Shown here in pieces: positions 26,118 through 34,665 of a DNA stretch of 64,000 bases. This DNA comes from Amycolatopsis sp. CA-126428 (lineage in GTDB: Bacteria > Actinomycetota > Actinomycetes > Mycobacteriales > Pseudonocardiaceae): NCBI RefSeq assembly GCF_002904335.1, contig NZ_PPHF01000034.1:1-64000 (forward strand). The letters run 5' to 3'. The translations under genes and the position numbers were made by a program. The notes under the pieces are model-generated. The model ran no database searches and was not told the DNA's origin. It saw nothing but the letters and a program-made list of their open reading frames with translations. Numbering within the stretch: the stretch's first letter is position 1; every line of letters starts with the position of its first letter.

Positions 26118-27035
26118 ATGAAGCGATTTTCGGTGCTCTTTCCGGTCCTGGGGGCGCTTCTGGTCCTGGGTGCCGCGTGCTCGGACCCGCCCGCCGGTGA
26201 TCCGGGGGCCGCCGCTTCGCTGCCCGAACCCGTCATCCCGGCGAACCCCCCGCCGGCCCCGGCGGCCGCCGCCGAGGTGCACCTGCCACTCGACCCGTAC
26301 TTCGGGCCTCCCCAGGGCCACCAGGAAACCCTCGAGAAGGCGAAGACCATCCTCATCACGAAGTGCATGCGGGAAAAGGGATTCGCCTACCAACCCGACA
26401 CCGGCGGGGGCACCGCGCAGCCGAGCGCCCCGCTGCCCGGCTACGGGCTCAACGACCTGCAGGCCGCCCGCGAGCGGGGGTATTCGCCGTCCGGCGCCGG
26501 CAGCGTCCAGGCGGCCGCCGGGCCAGGCCGGATCCCGACGCTCGACAAGCTCGTGCAGGAACACGGCGCCGCGTGGGTCAAGGCGCTCCACGGCTTCCTG
26601 CCGCCGGACACCGCGGGCCCGGGCGGCTGCCTGAGCACCGCCGCCGTGAGCGCCCCCGAGTACGACCGGCTCGACCGGGAGCTGCCCGGGCGGCTCGCCG
26701 GCCAGGCGAGCGAACGGACCCGGGGCGACGGCCGGGTGGTCGCCGCGACGAGCGCGTGGAGCGCCTGCATGGCGGAGTCCGGCTACGCGTACAAGTCCCC
26801 GGCCGAGCCGCCGAAGCAGAAGTGGCCGACCCCGCCGTCGCCGGCCGAGCTCGCGACCGCGACGGCCGACGTGACCTGCAAGGCCCGGACGAACCTCGCG
26901 GGCATCTGGCTGGCCGTGCAGACCGGCTACCAGCAGACGCTGCTCGAGCGGAACGCGCCCGCGTTGAAGCAGCTCCAGGACGCCTGGCAGGCCGTGCTGA
27001 AGAACGCCGAGCGGATCGTCGCGACCGGCGGCTGA
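26118..27035 (+). CDS. putative lipoprotein of unknown function
   Basis: A 305-residue predicted lipoprotein: signal FPVLGALLVLGAAC with the lipobox Cys at 21, a Pro/Ala linker to ~55, then a domain with six scattered cysteines (for example LITKCMREKGFAY and WSACMAESGYAY, two similar C-M-x-x-x-G-(F/Y)-A-Y elements) that may form disulfides outside the cell. The duplicated C-M-x-E-x-G-F/Y-A-Y element suggests an internal repeat. No family is recognised. ATG 26118 has only a weak ribosome site. It lies between gpmA and a regulator, where mycobacteria lack it. Confidence 0.72.
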   Translation: MKRFSVLFPVLGALLVLGAACSDPPAGDPGAAASLPEPVIPANPPPAPAAAAEVHLPLDPYFGPPQGHQETLEKAKTILITKCMREKGFAYQPDTGGGTAQPSAPLPGYGLNDLQAARERGYSPSGAGSVQAAAGPGRIPTLDKLVQEHGAAWVKALHGFLPPDTAGPGGCLSTAAVSAPEYDRLDRELPGRLAGQASERTRGDGRVVAATSAWSACMAESGYAYKSPAEPPKQKWPTPPSPAELATATADVTCKARTNLAGIWLAVQTGYQQTLLERNAPALKQLQDAWQAVLKNAERIVATGG

Positions 27036-27053
27036 GGAGCCGCCGCGGGTGAG

Positions 27054-27668
27054 TCACAGCAGGCCGGCTTCGCGGGCCCGGGCGCCGGCCTGGAACCGCG
27101 ACGACGCACCCAGCAGCTCCATCAGCTCCGCCACCCGGCGCCGGTAGGTGCGCAGGCTGACGCCGAGGACCCGGGCCGCCGTCTCGTCCTTGCAGCCCGA
27201 CGCCAGCTGCTCCAGGATTTCCCGCGCGCCCAGCTCGGTGAACCGCGCCTGGTAGGACTCGAGGTCGGTCGCGGCGTGCCAGGCCGCTTCGAACAGCGAC
27301 TGGATGCCCTGGACCAGGTCCGGGTTGCTGATCACCGTGTAGCCGCGGACGCCGCCGACGTCGTCGCCGGCCACGATCGCGATGCGGCGGTCGAGCAGGA
27401 TCGTCTCGTTGATCTCGCGTTCGGTGATCCGGATCCGGGCGCCGTGCGCGGCCACCTGCCGCAGGTGGCCGGCCAGCGCGGGGTCGAACAGCACGGCGGG
27501 CAGGTAGATCTTGCGCAGGGTCATCGCGCGCGCCTGCTGCTCGCGCTCGGGCGCGCTCGGGTGCGCCACCGACCACGTGTGCAGGTCCCGGGCCGCGCAG
27601 GAAATCTCCGTCGCGACCTCGAACAGGTGCGCGGTCCGCTCGAACAGCTCGGCTTCGCCGCGCACCAT
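27054..27668 (-). CDS. LuxR-type HTH regulator with TrmB-like sensory part
   Basis: About 204 residues from ATG 27668; longer readings exist. The N-terminal part (RGEAELFERTAHLFEVATEI; YLPAVLFDPALAGHLRQVAA; EINETILLDRRIAIVAGDD) looks like the sensor domain of TrmB/LuxR-fusion regulators. The C-terminal HTH is GCKDETAARVLGVSLRTYRR with the ending LLGASSRFQAGARA, a layout common in streptomycete one-component regulators. It is divergent from the aldo/keto reductase gene, and a palindrome at 27704-27719 lies between them, so regulation of the reductase is likely. Confidence 0.8.
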   Translation of the reverse strand: MVRGEAELFERTAHLFEVATEISCAARDLHTWSVAHPSAPEREQQARAMTLRKIYLPAVLFDPALAGHLRQVAAHGARIRITEREINETILLDRRIAIVAGDDVGGVRGYTVISNPDLVQGIQSLFEAAWHAATDLESYQARFTELGAREILEQLASGCKDETAARVLGVSLRTYRRRVAELMELLGASSRFQAGARAREAGLL

Positions 27669-27703
27669 GACGACGTCAGTCACCTTCTCCACGTATTCCA
27701 GTG

Positions 27704-27719
27704 TGGCAGCAAACTGCCA
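27704..27719. promoter_or_regulatory. inverted repeat between regulator and aldo/keto reductase genes
   Basis: TGGCAG-CAAA-CTGCCA, 6-bp arms with a 4-bp spacer, 36 bp upstream of the regulator start and 41 bp upstream of the reductase start. A likely shared operator. Confidence 0.5.
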
Positions 27720-27759
27720 AACCCGGTGGTCATGCGGGCTCCGCCGGAAGGCTGGGGCC

Positions 27760-28629
27760 ATGACCACGAACACGCTCCCCGCCGCCGCGGCGGGCACCTG
27801 GAAGCTCGGCTCCTTCGAAGTCAACCGCCTCGGGTTCGGCGCCATGCGCCTGATGTCCACTTCGGACGGTGGTATCCGCGCCCGCGAGACGTCGCTCGCC
27901 GTGCTGCGCCGGGCCGTCGAGCTCGGCGTGAACCACATCGACACGGCCGCGTTCTACTTCGCCGGCCCGCGCTCGGCGAACGAACTGATCAACAGCGCGC
28001 TGTCGCCCTACGACGACCTGGTCGTGACCACCAAGGTCGGGCCGGGCCGCGACTTCGAAGGCACCTTCTACACCGCCCGGCCCGAGCAGCTGCGCGCCCA
28101 GGTCGAAGAGAACCTGCGCGAGCTGGGCCTCGACCACCTCGACGTCGTCAACTACCGGATCGGCCAGGCCCTCGACCGCGGCACCGGCTCGCTCGCCGAC
28201 GGCTTCGGCGCGCTCGCCGAACTGCGCGAAGCCGGGCTGATCCGCGAGCTGGGCATCTCCAACGTCGGCCCGGAGCACCTCACCGAGGCCCTCGCGATCG
28301 CGCCCGTCGTCTGCGTCCAGAACCAGTACGGCCTGACCGCCCGCCGCGAGGACGACGAACTCGTCCGGATGTGCGCCGAGCGGGGGATCGCCTTCGTCCC
28401 GTTCTTCGCCGTCGCGAGCGGGACGGGGGAGGACGCGCGGGTGGCCGAGGTCGCGCGCCGCCACGACGCCACCCCGGCGCAGGTGCGGCTCGCGTGGACC
28501 CTCCACCAAGGACCGCACGTCCTCGCCATCCCCGGTACGGGCGATGTCGAGCACCTCGAACAGAACGTCGCCGCGGCCGCGCTGGAGCTCACCGAGGAGG
28601 ATTTGGCGGCTCTCGAGGGGAACGGGTGA
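27760..28629 (+). CDS. aldo/keto reductase
   Basis: A 289-residue NADPH-dependent reductase with a TIM-barrel fold. Conserved features: NRLGFGAMRLM at the first strand, VNHIDTAAFYFAGPRSANEL (catalytic Asp and Tyr), VVTTKVGPG (catalytic Lys), GISNVGPEHL and a C-terminal AIPGTGDVEHLEQN cofactor loop. The barrel histidine position reads VVNYRIGQ, so the usual catalytic His of the tetrad appears replaced (Asn-Tyr-Arg). ATG 27760 was taken as it begins the normal family N-terminus. Its substrate is unknown; the adjacent divergent regulator suggests inducible expression. Confidence 0.9.
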   Translation: MTTNTLPAAAAGTWKLGSFEVNRLGFGAMRLMSTSDGGIRARETSLAVLRRAVELGVNHIDTAAFYFAGPRSANELINSALSPYDDLVVTTKVGPGRDFEGTFYTARPEQLRAQVEENLRELGLDHLDVVNYRIGQALDRGTGSLADGFGALAELREAGLIRELGISNVGPEHLTEALAIAPVVCVQNQYGLTARREDDELVRMCAERGIAFVPFFAVASGTGEDARVAEVARRHDATPAQVRLAWTLHQGPHVLAIPGTGDVEHLEQNVAAAALELTEEDLAALEGNG

Positions 28630-28774
28630 ATTCGCCGGAATGTCTCGCCGGGGAATCGATCGGGTGAACGCCGCCTGAAGCCCCGGCGAACATGTCCTCC
28701 GCAGGTGTCGCGGTGCTCACGACAAGGCGGACAACGCTAGGCCGAAGGGCCACTTCTCAGCTTACGATCGGCCT

Positions 28775-30016
28775 GTGACCACGCCTGTTTCACTCGCATT
28801 GGCCATCGGTGCACTGGTGGCCGGTGCGGTGGCCGGTTACTTCGTGGCGCGGGCCCGCACCCGCCGGGAAGAGGTCCGGCCGCCGGGCCCGACCATCGCC
28901 GAGCTCCTCGAACGGCTGGTCCGCTCCTCCCACAACGGCATCGTCGTGCTCAACCGGTTCGGCGACATGGTGCTGCACAACCCGCGCGCCTACGAGCTGG
29001 GCCTGGTCAAGGTCAACCAGGCCGACCCGCGGGCCCGCAAGGCCGCCGAGCAGGTCTCCGAGACCGACGAGGCCCTGGAAATCGACCTCTCGCCGCTCGA
29101 AGCGCGCGGCCGCCAGCCGGAGGCGGTGCTCGGCCAGGTCCGGCCGCTGGGCGACGGCTTCACCGTCGTCGAGGCCGTCGACCACTCCGAGGCCATCCGG
29201 CTGGAGGCCGTGCGCCGCGACTTCGTCGCCAACGTCAGCCACGAGCTCAAGACCCCGGTCGGCGCGATCGCGCTGCTCACCGAGGCGGTGCTCGACGCCG
29301 CCGAGGACGTCGCGGAGGTCCGCCGCTTCGGCGGCAAGATCCTGCGCGAGTCCACCCGGCTCGGCCAGCTCGTCACCGAGCTGATCGCGCTGTCGCGGCT
29401 GCAGGGCGCCGAACGGCTGCCCGACCTCAACGTCGTCGAGGTCGACGCGGTCGTCCGCGAGGCCCTCGGCCGCACCACGCTCTCGGCCGAGTCGGCCGAC
29501 ATCCGGATCACCACCGACACCCCGAGCGGCCTGCTCATCGAGGGCGACCGGACGCTGCTGGTCACCGCGCTGTCGAACCTGCTGGAGAACGCGGTCGCGT
29601 ACTCGCCGGCCGGCAGCCCGGTGTCGATCTCCCGGCGGCTCGCCGACGGGATGGTCGAGATCGCCGTCACCGACCGCGGCATCGGCATCGCCGAGGACGA
29701 GCAGCAGCGCGTGTTCGAGCGCTTCTACCGCGCCGACAAGGCCCGCTCCCGCGCCACCGGCGGCACCGGCCTCGGCCTGGCGATCGTCAAGCACGTCGCG
29801 GCCAACCACGGCGGCTCGGTCGGGCTGTGGAGCCGTCCGGGCACCGGCTCGACGTTCACCCTGCGCATCCCCGCGCACGTCAGCCCCGAACCGGCCCCCG
29901 AGCCGGCGCGGGCGGCCAAGACCTCGCCGGCACCGCGGCAGGAGAAGACCCCCGAGCGCACCCCCAGGCTCGTGGTTACCGGGCAGGACAGCCCAGATCA
30001 TGGAGGAAACCTGTGA
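28775..30016 (+). CDS. senX3: sensor histidine kinase SenX3 (phosphate sensing)
   Basis: A 413-residue membrane kinase with one or two short N-terminal membrane segments (residues ~5-25), a PAS-like domain (~40-140; SSHNGIVVLNRFGDMVLHNP), HisKA with phospho-acceptor His 156 in NVSHELKTP, and an HATPase_c domain (N box NLLENAVAYS, G boxes DRGIGIAEDEQ and GGTGLGLAIV). The C-terminal ~40 residues are a proline-rich tail. GTG 28775 start. It overlaps regX3 by four bases. In mycobacteria SenX3-RegX3 controls the response to low phosphate; the neighbours gpmA and ppx keep this order. Confidence 0.94.
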   Translation: MTTPVSLALAIGALVAGAVAGYFVARARTRREEVRPPGPTIAELLERLVRSSHNGIVVLNRFGDMVLHNPRAYELGLVKVNQADPRARKAAEQVSETDEALEIDLSPLEARGRQPEAVLGQVRPLGDGFTVVEAVDHSEAIRLEAVRRDFVANVSHELKTPVGAIALLTEAVLDAAEDVAEVRRFGGKILRESTRLGQLVTELIALSRLQGAERLPDLNVVEVDAVVREALGRTTLSAESADIRITTDTPSGLLIEGDRTLLVTALSNLLENAVAYSPAGSPVSISRRLADGMVEIAVTDRGIGIAEDEQQRVFERFYRADKARSRATGGTGLGLAIVKHVAANHGGSVGLWSRPGTGSTFTLRIPAHVSPEPAPEPARAAKTSPAPRQEKTPERTPRLVVTGQDSPDHGGNL

Positions 30017-30702
30017 CCAGGGTTCTCATCGTCGAGGACGAGGAGTCGTTCGCCGACCCCCTCGCCTTCCTGCTGCGCAAGGAAGGGTTCACCGCGGCCG
30101 TGGCCGGCACCGGTCAGGCCGCGCTGGAGGAGTTCGACCGCAACGGCGCCGACATCGTGCTGCTCGACCTCATGCTGCCCGGGATGAGCGGCACCGACGT
30201 CTGCAAGCAGCTGCGCCAGCGCTCCGCCGTGCCGGTCATCATGGTGACCGCGCGCGACAGCGAGATCGACAAGGTCGTGGGCCTGGAGCTGGGCGCGGAC
30301 GACTACGTCACCAAGCCGTACTCGGCGCGCGAGCTGATCGCCCGGGTCCGCGCGGTGCTGCGCCGCGGCGGCGAGCCCGGCTCGGAGGGCGAGCTGGCCC
30401 CGCTGGTGCTGTCGGCCGGCCCGGTCCGGATGGACGTCGAGCGGCACGTCGTGACCGTCGACGGCGCCGACGTCTCGCTCCCGCTCAAGGAGTTCGACCT
30501 GCTCGAGTACCTGCTCCGCAACGTCGGCCGCGTGCTGACCCGCGGGCAGCTGATCGACCGGGTGTGGGGCGCGGACTACGTCGGCGACACGAAGACGCTC
30601 GACGTCCACGTGAAGCGCCTCCGTTCGAAGATCGAACCGGACCCGGGCTCGCCGCGGCACCTCGTCACGGTTCGCGGCCTGGGCTACAAGTTCGAGACGT
30701 AA
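30013..30702 (+). CDS. regX3: OmpR/PhoB-type response regulator RegX3
   Basis: A 229-residue DNA-binding regulator. Receiver domain: acidic pair in VEDEES, phospho-acceptor Asp 52 in VLLDLMLPGMSG, Thr in MVTARDS and Lys in YVTKPYS. The C-terminal winged helix (~130-229) contains LPLKEFDLLEYLLRNVGRVL and TLDVHVKRLRSKIEPDP, the PhoB/RegX3 recognition helix. Translation is coupled to senX3 through a GTGA overlap. It should act on phosphate-starvation genes. A hairpin follows at 30711. Confidence 0.95.
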   Translation: MTRVLIVEDEESFADPLAFLLRKEGFTAAVAGTGQAALEEFDRNGADIVLLDLMLPGMSGTDVCKQLRQRSAVPVIMVTARDSEIDKVVGLELGADDYVTKPYSARELIARVRAVLRRGGEPGSEGELAPLVLSAGPVRMDVERHVVTVDGADVSLPLKEFDLLEYLLRNVGRVLTRGQLIDRVWGADYVGDTKTLDVHVKRLRSKIEPDPGSPRHLVTVRGLGYKFET

Positions 30703-30710
30703 GCCCGATT

Positions 30711-30778
30711 CGGTGCGGTATCGCCCGATATCGGCGGCCTTGGCGGCTTCGGAGGCGCGCCGGGGCGGTACCGCACCG
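30711..30778 (+). terminator. hairpin after regX3
   Basis: Arms CGGTGCGGTA (30711-30720) and TACCGCACCG (30769-30778) close a 48-nt loop that has its own GC-rich foldback. It lies 8 bp after the regX3 stop and 57 bp before ppx. Confidence 0.5.
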
Positions 30779-30834
30779 AGTGTTGTTGGTTACATGTTCG
30801 AGACCTGACGCCAGGCCCGGTACCCTGGACCCCC

Positions 30835-31818
30835 GTGCGCCTAGGGGTACTCGACGTCGGTTCCAACACCGTCCACCTGCTCGTGGTCGACGCCCACCGT
30901 GGCGCCCACCCGACGCCGATGCATTCCGAGAAGTCCGTGCTCCGGCTGGCCGAGCGGATCACCCGGAGCGGCGAGCTCAGCCGGGCCGGTGCCGACGAGC
31001 TCTGCACCGCGGTCCAGTCCGCGAAGGAAGCCGCCGCCCGGCTCGGCTGCGAAGAAGTCATGGCGTTCGCCACCTCCGCGGTCCGCGAGGCGAAGAACTC
31101 GGTGAAGGTGCTCGCCCGGGTGGCCGAGGAAACCGGCGTCGACCTGCAGGTCCTTTCGGGTACCGACGAAGCGAGGCTCACGTTCCTCGCCGTCCGCCGC
31201 TGGTACGGCTGGTCGGCCGGGCAGCTGCTGGTGCTCGACATCGGCGGCGGCTCCCTCGAGGTCGCGATGGGCCGCGACGAGGAGCCGGTGCTGGCCGAAT
31301 CGCTGCCCCTGGGCGCCGGGCGCACCACCCGGACCCGTTTCCGGCACGACCCCCCGACGCGCTCGGAACTCGTCGCGACTTCAGCGTGGCTGGACGACCA
31401 GCTCACCGACCTCGCGCGCAAGGTCACCAAATGGGGTGAACCCGATCGGGTCGTCGCGACGTCGAAGACGTTCCGCTCCCTCGCCCGGCTGACCGGCGCG
31501 GCCCCCTCGGCGGCGGGCCCGCGCGTCCGACGTACGCTCACGGACACCGGATTGCGCCAGCTCCTGGCCTTCGTTTCGCGGATGCCTTCGGCCGATCTCG
31601 CGCAGCTCGAGGGCGTCAGCTCGAGCCGATCGCACCAGCTCGTGGCGGGTGCGCTCGTGGCGCAGGCGACGATGCGGGCGCTCGGTGTGCCGGAACTCGA
31701 GATCTGCCCGTGGGCTCTGCGAGAGGGTGTCATCCTGCGGCGGCTGGACCATTCGAACAGCGCGGATGAGACTGGAGCCGCCCGCGTGGGGCGCTTCGGC
31801 GCACAGGAGGACCGGTGA
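30835..31818 (+). CDS. ppx: Ppx/GppA family phosphatase (exopolyphosphatase-like)
   Basis: A 327-residue member of the ASKHA fold exopolyphosphatase/guanosine pentaphosphate phosphohydrolase family. The phosphate-1 loop is LGVLDVGSNTVHLLV, the catalytic Glu lies in VLSGTDEARLTF, and phosphate-2 is LVLDIGGGSLEVAMG. Only the two N-terminal ASKHA domains are present, as in the short mycobacterial Ppx1 (Rv0496), which hydrolyses polyphosphate. GTG 30835 start. Together with senX3-regX3 this groups phosphate sensing with polyphosphate turnover. Its stop overlaps a small ORF start at 31815. Confidence 0.93.
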   Translation: MRLGVLDVGSNTVHLLVVDAHRGAHPTPMHSEKSVLRLAERITRSGELSRAGADELCTAVQSAKEAAARLGCEEVMAFATSAVREAKNSVKVLARVAEETGVDLQVLSGTDEARLTFLAVRRWYGWSAGQLLVLDIGGGSLEVAMGRDEEPVLAESLPLGAGRTTRTRFRHDPPTRSELVATSAWLDDQLTDLARKVTKWGEPDRVVATSKTFRSLARLTGAAPSAAGPRVRRTLTDTGLRQLLAFVSRMPSADLAQLEGVSSSRSHQLVAGALVAQATMRALGVPELEICPWALREGVILRRLDHSNSADETGAARVGRFGAQEDR

Positions 31819-31982
31819 AAGCACGCGGCTGGACTTCCCGGACGGATAACGGGCACGGTGGAGAGGTGACGGACATGCAGAGGTCGGTGTACAGCGCGCG
31901 CGGCGCCGCCGGTGGGCCGTCGGGTACCACTCCGCGAGGTGCCGAACGCAACTCGGTGCGCGCAGGGGATCACCAGGTATGA
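31815..31982 (+). CDS. small ORF (55 residues) linking ppx to the proline-rich membrane protein gene
   Basis: GTG 31815 overlaps the ppx stop (GTGA) and is preceded by AGGAGG. The frame stays open for 55 codons and ends in a TGA that overlaps the ATG of the next gene (31979). So it has a good ribosome site and four-base overlaps at both ends. The peptide is basic, Gly/Arg/Ser-rich and without hydrophobic segments (start VKARGWTSRTDNGHGG); an internal ATG at 31875 also follows a GGAGAGG. It may be a real small protein or a translated leader that couples ppx to the next gene. No homologue is recognised. Confidence 0.5.
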   Translation: MKARGWTSRTDNGHGGEVTDMQRSVYSARGAAGGPSGTTPRGAERNSVRAGDHQV

Positions 31983-33667
31983 CGGACCAGACCGGAGGCG
32001 ACCAGCCGCAGAAGACCGTGGCTGAGCTGCTCGCCCAGCACGGTGCCCAGGTCGACGGCGGACGCCGTCGCCGCCGGCGCGCCGCCGATGACGACGACGA
32101 ACCCGCCACCCCGGAAGCCCCGCCCGGCGCCACCGGCTCGCACCGGCGGCCCGGCGTGAGCGACACCGGCCCGCAGGCGATCATCGACCGGGTGGCATCC
32201 GAGGGCACGCCGCCCCCGCCGGCACCCCCCGCGCGGCCCGCCGGACGGCGTCGCGCCGAGCCGCCGTCCCCGCCGCCGCCCGCGCCCCGCGCGGTGCCGC
32301 AGGACTCCCAGCCGCTGCCCCGGCCGGTGCCGCCGCCCCCGGCGCGGCCCGCCCCCGGCGGTGCCGAGTCCGGCCAGTACGCCCGCCCGGTCCCGCAGGA
32401 GTCCGGGCAGTTCGCCCGGCCGCCGCAGGAATCGGGCCAGTTCTCACGCCCGGTCGCGCCCGAGCCCGGGCCGCCGCGGCCGCCGGAGTCGGCCCAGCTG
32501 CCGGTGCCGCCGCGCGCCGCGCCGCGCCGCCAGCCCCCGCCGCCGTCCCAGCCGATGCCGGTTCCGCCGCCGCAGCCTTCGCAGCAGCTCCCGGTTCCGC
32601 CGTCGGCCGAGGAGACCCGCGCCGTGGCACCGGTCCGGCGCCGCCCCGGTCCGCCGCCGCCTTCGCAGCAGCTGCCGGTTCCGCCGCCGCCGCCTTCGCA
32701 GCAGCTGCCGACGCCCCCGCCGCCGCCCGGCGGCCCGCTGTCGGCCCGGCTCGACGGCCTCAACGGCACCCCGGACGCCGACATCGACGTCCCGCCGGGC
32801 CCGATGGCCAGCGGGACGTTCGCGCCGCCGCCCGCCGCGCCCGGCCGCCCGCGCCGCGCCCCGTCGCGCCGCCCGGAGCCGAAGCGCGAGGACCACACCG
32901 AGCAGTTCTCGGCGGTCCCCGACGACGAGCCGCCCGCCCCGCCGGCGCCGAAGAAGGGCAAGAAGCCCGAGCCGCCGGAGCCGTCCTCGCCCGCGGGCCT
33001 GGCGAACTGGCGCAAGCGGCGGCAGAAGGAGCAGATGGAGGACACCGAGATCGGCGTGATGCCGGTGGTGCCCACCGACGCCCCGGACGACGGCTACCCC
33101 GAGGACGACTTCGAGCCCGACGGCTTCGCCCCGGAGAGCAGCGGCTACCAGGCCGCCTACGAGGCGGGCCCGCCGACCGGCGCGTACCCGCCGCCGATGC
33201 CGTTCGCACCCGGCGGCGACCGGGCTTCCCGGGCGCCGATCCCGGACGACCTCGCGCCCTACGAGCGCGAGTTCGCCGACGACTACCCGGCGGACGGCCC
33301 GGACTTCGAGCAGGACGACTACGCCTACGAGCAGGGCGAAGACTACGAAGACGACGAGTACGACGACGCGCCCGAGCCGGTCGCGGAGCCGGAACCCGCG
33401 GCTTCGCCCGGCAAGCAGTGGCTGGCCCTGGCCGGCCAGCTGGCGATGGGTGTGGTCGGCGGTGCCGCCGTCTGGCTCGGCTTCAACTGGCTGTGGGTGA
33501 ACATCCCGGCGGCCGCGCTGATCGCCGCGCTGCTGGTGGTCGTCGCGCTGGTCTGGATCGTGCGGAAGATCCGCCGCGCCGAAGACCTGCAGACGACGGT
33601 GCTCGCCGTGCTCGTGGGCTTGGTGGTGACGGTGTCGCCCGCCGCGTTGCTGCTGGTCGGCCGCTGA
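31979..33667 (+). CDS. proline-rich membrane protein (Rv0497-like)
   Basis: A 562-residue protein. A long cytosolic, disordered N-terminal part (1 to ~470) is rich in Pro, with basic (GGRRRRRRAADDDD) and acidic patches and short repeats: three S-G-Q-(Y/F)-(A/S)-R-P units at ~130-160 and three S-Q-Q-L-P-(V/T)-P-P units at ~205-255. The C-terminus holds three membrane helices (ALAGQLAMGVVGGAAVWLGF; PAAALIAALLVVVALVWIV; LAVLVGLVVTVSPAALLLVG). Mycobacterial homologues also follow ppx. Function unknown; the layout suggests a membrane-tethered scaffold. The much longer disordered region than in mycobacteria is my impression. Confidence 0.82.
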   Translation: MTDQTGGDQPQKTVAELLAQHGAQVDGGRRRRRRAADDDDEPATPEAPPGATGSHRRPGVSDTGPQAIIDRVASEGTPPPPAPPARPAGRRRAEPPSPPPPAPRAVPQDSQPLPRPVPPPPARPAPGGAESGQYARPVPQESGQFARPPQESGQFSRPVAPEPGPPRPPESAQLPVPPRAAPRRQPPPPSQPMPVPPPQPSQQLPVPPSAEETRAVAPVRRRPGPPPPSQQLPVPPPPPSQQLPTPPPPPGGPLSARLDGLNGTPDADIDVPPGPMASGTFAPPPAAPGRPRRAPSRRPEPKREDHTEQFSAVPDDEPPAPPAPKKGKKPEPPEPSSPAGLANWRKRRQKEQMEDTEIGVMPVVPTDAPDDGYPEDDFEPDGFAPESSGYQAAYEAGPPTGAYPPPMPFAPGGDRASRAPIPDDLAPYEREFADDYPADGPDFEQDDYAYEQGEDYEDDEYDDAPEPVAEPEPAASPGKQWLALAGQLAMGVVGGAAVWLGFNWLWVNIPAAALIAALLVVVALVWIVRKIRRAEDLQTTVLAVLVGLVVTVSPAALLLVGR

Positions 33668-33729
33668 CGCGGTGATCCGCGTCGCGTTGGCGGCCCGGCG
33701 GCGCCACCCACCTTGAGTGACGGGGCAGG

Positions 33730-34542
33730 ATGGCGCGCGTGACAGACGAGCAGCCGGTCCCCGTCGGACTCAGCACGGCGTCCGTGTGGCCCCTCAAGGC
33801 GGGCACGGCCTTCGAGCTGGCCGCCGAGCTCGGCTACGACGGCGTCGAGGTGATGGTCTGGGCCGACCCGGTCAGCCAGGACGTCACGGCGCTGCGGCGC
33901 TGGTCGCGGCGCACCGGCGTGCCCGTGCTGTCGGTGCACTCGCCGTCGCTGCTGATCACCCAGCGGATCTGGTCGCCGGACCCGGTCGTGCGGCTGCGGA
34001 TGTCGGTCGACGCCGCTCTCGAACTCGGCGCGCGCACGGTCGTGGTGCACCCGCCGTTCCGCTGGCAGCGCCGGTACGGGGATGCGTTCGGCGATCTGGT
34101 CGCCGAACTGGAGGAGTCGAGCGGCGTCGAAATCGCCGTGGAAAACATGTTCAAGGTCCGGCCGCCGGGTGGTTCGAAGAATTCGCGCGTGTCCGCGTTC
34201 CGGCCGTCGATCGATCCGACGGACGTCGGGTTCCGGCACTACACACTCGACCTGTCCCACACAGCGGCAGCCGAGATGGACGCGCTGGCGCTGGCGCAGC
34301 GGATGGGTGACGGCCTTTCGCACGTCCACTTGGCCGACGGCACCGGCGTCCCGAAGGACGAACACCTGGTGCCGGGGCGCGGTGGCCAGCCCTGCGCCGA
34401 ACTGCTCGAGAAGCTGGTCAGCAACGGTTTCGCCGGCCAGATCGTGCTGGAGATCAACACCCGGCACGCCGTCACCGCGGCCGAGCGCGTCCGCGACCTG
34501 GCCGAGGCGCTGTTGTTCGCGCGGTTCCACCTCGGCCAATAA
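33730..34542 (+). CDS. sugar phosphate isomerase/epimerase-like TIM barrel protein (Rv0498-like)
   Basis: A 270-residue AP endonuclease 2-like (xylose isomerase-like) TIM barrel. Metal-site residues are plausible in VVVHPPFRWQ (His), EIAVENMF (Glu), YTLDLSHTAAA (Asp, His), VHLADGTG (His, Asp) and IVLEIN (Glu). The N-terminal strand PVGLSTASVWPLKAG and the order after the proline-rich protein match the mycobacterial block. The substrate is unknown. ATG 33730 is used; an in-frame GTG at 33739 is possible. Cytosolic. Confidence 0.88.
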   Translation: MARVTDEQPVPVGLSTASVWPLKAGTAFELAAELGYDGVEVMVWADPVSQDVTALRRWSRRTGVPVLSVHSPSLLITQRIWSPDPVVRLRMSVDAALELGARTVVVHPPFRWQRRYGDAFGDLVAELEESSGVEIAVENMFKVRPPGGSKNSRVSAFRPSIDPTDVGFRHYTLDLSHTAAAEMDALALAQRMGDGLSHVHLADGTGVPKDEHLVPGRGGQPCAELLEKLVSNGFAGQIVLEINTRHAVTAAERVRDLAEALLFARFHLGQ

Positions 34543-34665
34543 CCGCGTCGGCATATCCACGCCCGAGTGCATTTCCGCCGGTCCAACCCGTAAAGTTCGG
34601 ACCGTGAAACCGTCGCTCTCGTTGCTTGTCACCTACCCCGGTTCCCGGAATGGCGCGGACCCTTC

